This document shows positions 61,008 through 64,000 of a stretch of DNA of 64,000 nt, piece by piece (within the stretch, counting starts at the first letter, position 1; each line of letters begins with the position of its first letter). Source of the DNA: Aquabacterium soli (GTDB taxonomy: Bacteria; Pseudomonadota; Gammaproteobacteria; Burkholderiales; Burkholderiaceae_C); contig NZ_RSED01000007.1 of assembly GCF_003933735.1 (NCBI RefSeq), forward strand, positions 1 through 64,000, in the 5' to 3' direction. Under the pieces are notes generated by a model that was not told the DNA's origin, made no database searches, and saw only the letters and a list, made by a program, of their open reading frames with translations. The position numbers and the translations under genes are program-made.

Positions 61008-61712
61008 ATGACACGCAGCACGACCCCGGGCACACACGCCCGATCATCCACCGCATCTTCCAGGGCTGAGCCACCCCCTGCGCGCACCACCTACCGACAT
61101 GGCGATCTGCGCCAGGCCCTGCTCGAGGCCGGCATCGAACTGGCCCGCGCCGGCGGCCCCGACGCCGTGGTGTTGCGCGAGGCCACCCGGCGTGCCGGCG
61201 TGGTGCCCAACGCCGCCTACCGCCATTTCGCCAACCGCGAAGATCTGCTGCAGGCCGTGCGTTCAGCGGCGCTGTCCTCGCTGGCCCGCGCCATGGAGGC
61301 AGGCATGGATACCGCCGTGCCGACCGCGCGGGGCAAGCGTGCCGCCGCCGAAGCCGCCCGTGCCAGCCTCCGGGCCGTGGGGGCGGGCTATCTGCGTTTC
61401 GCGCTGGCCGAGCCGGGCCTGTTCAGAACGGCCTTCTCGGTGCCGGGTGATCCGCGGGTGGCGGCCGACCCGGCCAAGGCCGGTGACAGTGGCCTGAACC
61501 CCTTCCAGTTGCTGGGCGCGGCGCTGGACCGCATGGCCCACGCCGGCGTGCTGCCGGCCGACAAGCGCCTGGGCGCCGAATACCTGGCCTGGTCGGCGGT
61601 GCATGGGCTGGCGCTGCTGGTGATCGACGGACCCCTGCGTGAGGTGAGCGCCACGCAGATCCGCGTGCTGGGTCAGCGTCTGCTGGACATGGTCGAACAG
61701 GGCCTGGCCTGA
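61008..61712 (+). CDS. TetR-family regulator
   Basis: This 234-residue protein starts at ATG 61008 with GGAGG five bases upstream. The N-terminal HTH (LLEAGIELARAGGPDAVVLREATRRAGV, then VPNAAYRHFANREDLLQAV) is standard TetR, with a long variable basic tail before it. The ligand-binding half is helical. Its operator lies in its own promoter, so it is probably an autorepressor that also controls the divergent MoaD-like operon and the VOC gene. The ligand is unknown. Confidence 0.92.
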   Translation: MTRSTTPGTHARSSTASSRAEPPPARTTYRHGDLRQALLEAGIELARAGGPDAVVLREATRRAGVVPNAAYRHFANREDLLQAVRSAALSSLARAMEAGMDTAVPTARGKRAAAEAARASLRAVGAGYLRFALAEPGLFRTAFSVPGDPRVAADPAKAGDSGLNPFQLLGAALDRMAHAGVLPADKRLGAEYLAWSAVHGLALLVIDGPLREVSATQIRVLGQRLLDMVEQGLA

Positions 61713-61733
61713 CCCTGCCCCGTTCGCCCATGC

Positions 61734-62159
61734 TCACGTGGGCATCGGAGCCGGCACGATCACCATCCAGTTCACCCCGAAGCGGTCGTTGACCACCCCG
61801 AAGCTGGGTGAGAAGAAGGTCTTGCCCAGCGGCATGGTCACCTGCCCGCCCTGGGACAGTGCGTCGAAGCGCTGCCGGGCCTCGGCCTCGTCGGCCACGG
61901 CCAAGGTCAGCGAGATGCCCTGGAAGCCTTGCGTGCCAGCGCAGTAGCCGTCGGTGGCCATGATCTCGCTGTCGCCGATGCGGATGCTCGAATGCATGAC
62001 CTTGTCGCCTGTGCCTGGAGGCATCGTGCCCTCGGGCGGCGGCTCCGGGCTTTCCTTGAAGCGCATCAAGGCGGTGATCTGGCCGCCGAGTTGGTCGCGG
62101 TAGAAGTTCAGGGCCTCTTCGCAGCGACCATTGAAGGACAGATAAGGTTGGATGTGCAT
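61734..62159 (-). CDS. VOC-family (PhnB/glyoxalase-like) protein
   Basis: This 141-residue protein has AGAGGACC before the ATG. It has the VOC/PhnB pattern: PYLSFNGRCEEALNFYRDQLGG, then HSSIRIGDSEIMATDG and a C-terminal GVVNDRFGVNWMV. PhnB-like members of unknown function are common. The upstream copy of the TetR operator (62224-62240) places it in the same regulon as the MoaD-like operon. Confidence 0.9.
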   Translation of the reverse strand: MHIQPYLSFNGRCEEALNFYRDQLGGQITALMRFKESPEPPPEGTMPPGTGDKVMHSSIRIGDSEIMATDGYCAGTQGFQGISLTLAVADEAEARQRFDALSQGGQVTMPLGKTFFSPSFGVVNDRFGVNWMVIVPAPMPT

Positions 62160-62223
62160 GGTGTGGTCCTCTGGGTTGTCAGGGCCGCTTGGGCAACGGC
62201 ACATCCGCAAAATTATCATGGTT

Positions 62224-62240
62224 TGTGTACGGTGTCCACA
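62224..62240. promoter_or_regulatory. Second TetR operator (TGTGTACGGTGTCCACA)
   Basis: It matches 16 of 17 bases of the core operator at 60948-60964 (TGTGTACGGTGTACACA). It lies 64 bases upstream of the VOC start, in the right place to control that gene. Confidence 0.8.
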
Positions 62241-62474
62241 TATGCGGGTAAACAGCGAGGACTTGCCTGCATGCATCGACCTGTGTCGCGGCGCCGCCTC
62301 AGCTTGGTGACAAAACACCTTGTCATGTAACGCCGGGGCCCAATGCCGGCTACGAACTATGCAAGTGCTTACACCAGCGCCCAGTTGGCCATCGGGGCAT
62401 CGATAGCATCGCGCCCTTGCTGCAGGCCACCTCGGCAAGCCCAAGACATCATCAACAAACACAGGACCCTTCCC
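62241..62474 (+). promoter_or_regulatory. Leader of the solute-binding protein gene
   Basis: No gene is seen here. An inverted repeat TGACAA-N6-TTGTCA lies at 62308-62325, a possible operator. A weak TGTAAC (-10-like) follows. AGGA is nine bases before the ATG at 62475. With the operator at 62224-62240, this accounts for the 315-base gap between the VOC and binding-protein genes. Confidence 0.4.
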
Positions 62475-63521
62475 ATGAGCAAGATCTCGCCGTTCGCGCG
62501 CATCGCCCTGGCCTGCATGGCCGCTTCCCTGATCAACACCACCGCCGTGGCCGCGCAGAAGGTGTGCGTGTTCGACATCCTCGGCACCTCGGGTGACGCC
62601 TACAACATGGCCAAGGACTACGGTGTGGCCATGAACAAGTCGGGTGTGTCGCTCGAACTCAAGGCCTACAGCAACGAGGCCGTGGCCGTGGACGACTTCC
62701 GTGCCGGCCAGTGCGACGCGCTGCTGGCCACGGCCTTCCGCACGCGCCAGTTCAACGGCGTGGCCGGTGCCATCGACACCCTGGGGGCCACCACCATCAT
62801 CAGGGGCGGCAAGATCGACATGGCCGCCAGCTACGACGTGGTGCGCAAGGTGGTGCAGACCTACGCCGCACCGCAGGCCGCCAGGTTCATGACCGACGGC
62901 CACTACGAGATCGGCGGCATCTTCCCCTTCGGCGCCGCCTACCCCGTCGTCAAGGACCGCGGCATCAACACGGTCGAGGCGCTGGCCGGCAAGAAGATCG
63001 CCGCCTTCGACTACGACAAGGCCCAGGCCCTGATGATCCAGCGCTTGGGCGCGCAGCCCGTGTCGGCCGACATCACCAACTTCGCCACCAAGTTCAACAA
63101 TGGCAGCGTCGACATGATCGCCGCACCCACGCTGGCCTACAAGCCGCTGGAGCTGAGCAAGGGCATCGGCGCCAAGGGCGGCATCGCGCGCTTCCCGCTG
63201 ATGATCCTCACCTACCAGCTGGTGCTCAACAAGCCCAAGTTCCCGGCCGGCTTCGGCGAGAAGTCGCGCGGTTACTGGGTGGGCGAGTTTGAGCGTGCCA
63301 TGGGCCTGATCAAGACCGCCGACGCCGGCATCCCCGCCGCAACCTGGGTGGACCTGGCCCCCGAGAACGCGCTGAAGTACAACCTGATGCTGCGTGAATC
63401 GCGCATCGAAATCGCCAACAAAGGCCTGTATGACAAGCAGGGCCTGCGCGTGATCAAGAAGGTGCGCTGCACGGTGAACCCGTCGGATGCCGAGTGCTCG
63501 ACGCCTTCGGAAGAAGGTTGA
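62475..63521 (+). CDS. Periplasmic solute-binding-like protein (orphan)
   Basis: This 348-residue protein starts at ATG 62475. The signal peptide ends near TAVAAQ. The mature chain (KVCVFDILGTSGDAYNMAKDYG) has a TRAP/periplasmic-binding look, with GTSGDAY and FDYDKAQALMIQ. Four Cys are present, including the C-terminal RCTVNPSDAEC, which may form a disulfide. No TRAP permease or ABC genes adjoin it. It resembles the DUF6091 group, from memory. Confidence 0.75.
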   Translation: MSKISPFARIALACMAASLINTTAVAAQKVCVFDILGTSGDAYNMAKDYGVAMNKSGVSLELKAYSNEAVAVDDFRAGQCDALLATAFRTRQFNGVAGAIDTLGATTIIRGGKIDMAASYDVVRKVVQTYAAPQAARFMTDGHYEIGGIFPFGAAYPVVKDRGINTVEALAGKKIAAFDYDKAQALMIQRLGAQPVSADITNFATKFNNGSVDMIAAPTLAYKPLELSKGIGAKGGIARFPLMILTYQLVLNKPKFPAGFGEKSRGYWVGEFERAMGLIKTADAGIPAATWVDLAPENALKYNLMLRESRIEIANKGLYDKQGLRVIKKVRCTVNPSDAECSTPSEEG

Positions 63522-63563
63522 GGCGCGTGCACGAAACGGCCGGCCGGTGGATACTCAGGTGCC

Positions 63564-64000
63564 ATGAACGAACACGCTCCTCTTTCCATCCAGCGGCGGC
63601 GTTTCGGCCTGTGGGCCGCTGCGGCTGCCATGGGCCTGGCTGCCACCGGCTGTGCTCGCGATGTGCCCCCCTCGCCCGCCCATGGGACCGGGCCGGCCAC
63701 ACCGCCACCCGATGCCGATCCGTGGCGACAGCGCCTGTGGGCCCTGGAGCGCAACAGCGGCGGCCGCCTGGGCGTGGCTGCGCTGGACCTGCACACCGGT
63801 GCGCGCCTGGCCTGGCGCGCGGACGAGCGCTTCCCGATGTGCAGCACCTTCAAGCTGCCGTTGGCGGCCATGGTGCTGCAGCGTGCAGACCGCGGCCAAG
63901 AACGCATGGACCGCTTGCTGCTCATCGACAAGGCGGCCTTGGTGCCGCACTCGCCCATCACGGAGCGGCACGTTGGCGAGGTGGGCATGACCATGACCCA
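63564..64000 (+). CDS. Class A beta-lactamase, 5' part (truncated by window end)
   Basis: The frame runs open from ATG 63564 to the window edge (145 codons). A twin-arginine-like leader (RRRFGLW) is followed by a hydrophobic stretch and a lipobox-like AATGC, so the enzyme may be a Tat-exported lipoprotein. The active-site Ser lies in STFK (MCSTFKLPLAAMVL). HSPITERHVGEVGMTM precedes the SDN region, which would lie outside the window. It should hydrolyse beta-lactams in the periplasm. Confidence 0.88.
   Translation, partial: MNEHAPLSIQRRRFGLWAAAAAMGLAATGCARDVPPSPAHGTGPATPPPDADPWRQRLWALERNSGGRLGVAALDLHTGARLAWRADERFPMCSTFKLPLAAMVLQRADRGQERMDRLLLIDKAALVPHSPITERHVGEVGMTMT

Noticed and set aside
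1-64000. CRISPR arrays, tRNA/rRNA genes, insertion sequences, prophage
   Set aside because: No regularly spaced repeats, no cloverleaf or rRNA-like sequence, and no transposase or integrase gene were seen.

Overview
The window is GC-rich, densely coded DNA with short intergenic gaps, many ATGA or GTGA gene overlaps and good Shine-Dalgarno sequences. It contains c-di-GMP enzymes, hybrid histidine kinases, a TonB receptor, MscS, OtsAB and a DesT/DesC/DesB-type set. This fits a Gram-negative betaproteobacterial chromosome, most likely Burkholderiales (my inference; no marker gene here fixes the genus). I saw no tRNA, rRNA, insertion sequence, phage gene, replication origin or CRISPR array. Both window edges cut a gene.

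0-17.5 kb is a signalling and envelope block. It holds the start of a membrane protein (reverse), a GAF-PAS-PAS-GGDEF protein, a periplasmic binding protein followed by a large hybrid histidine kinase, two alpha/beta hydrolases (one fused to a LuxR DNA-binding domain), and a Ser/Thr kinase overlapping an OmpA-type lipoprotein. A TonB-dependent receptor then converges on a second binding-protein/hybrid-kinase operon.

17.6-28.6 kb is metabolic. An acetolactate-synthase-like ThDP enzyme is followed by two short citrate-synthase-like proteins that appear to lack the usual catalytic residues. Next come OsmC/pirin, a DesT-like regulator divergent from a ferredoxin-reductase/desaturase pair under a probably leaderless promoter, and a TpsB-type outer-membrane transporter next to a small secreted protein with no recognisable TpsA.

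28.6-34.9 kb holds two large ATPase/TPR regulators, one with a winged helix and one with SAM plus class III cyclase domains. 34.9-40.7 kb looks like a small biosynthetic locus: FAD monooxygenase, a second ThDP enzyme, a flavin amine oxidase, and a KAS III homologue whose catalytic Cys is Tyr. 40.8-50 kb is glucose, trehalose and osmotic stress: glucokinase, OtsB, an OtsA fused to a membrane sensor module, a GH15 glycosidase (probable trehalase), MscS and an outer-membrane beta-barrel protein.

50-64 kb contains a MarR regulator with paired operators in front of a siderophore-interacting protein, an HbpS-like protein, two GST-like proteins, a GlxA-type regulator, an orphan flagellar-rod-like protein and DinB. 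A DUF2239 gene then sits divergent from a membrane GGDEF protein across two CCCGGG-centred palindromes. A TetR regulon follows, with nearly identical operators at two places, linking a MoaD/ThiS-like protein ending in Gly-Gly, an Asp-box propeller, a quinone oxidoreductase and a VOC protein. The window ends with an orphan solute-binding protein and the start of a class A beta-lactamase.
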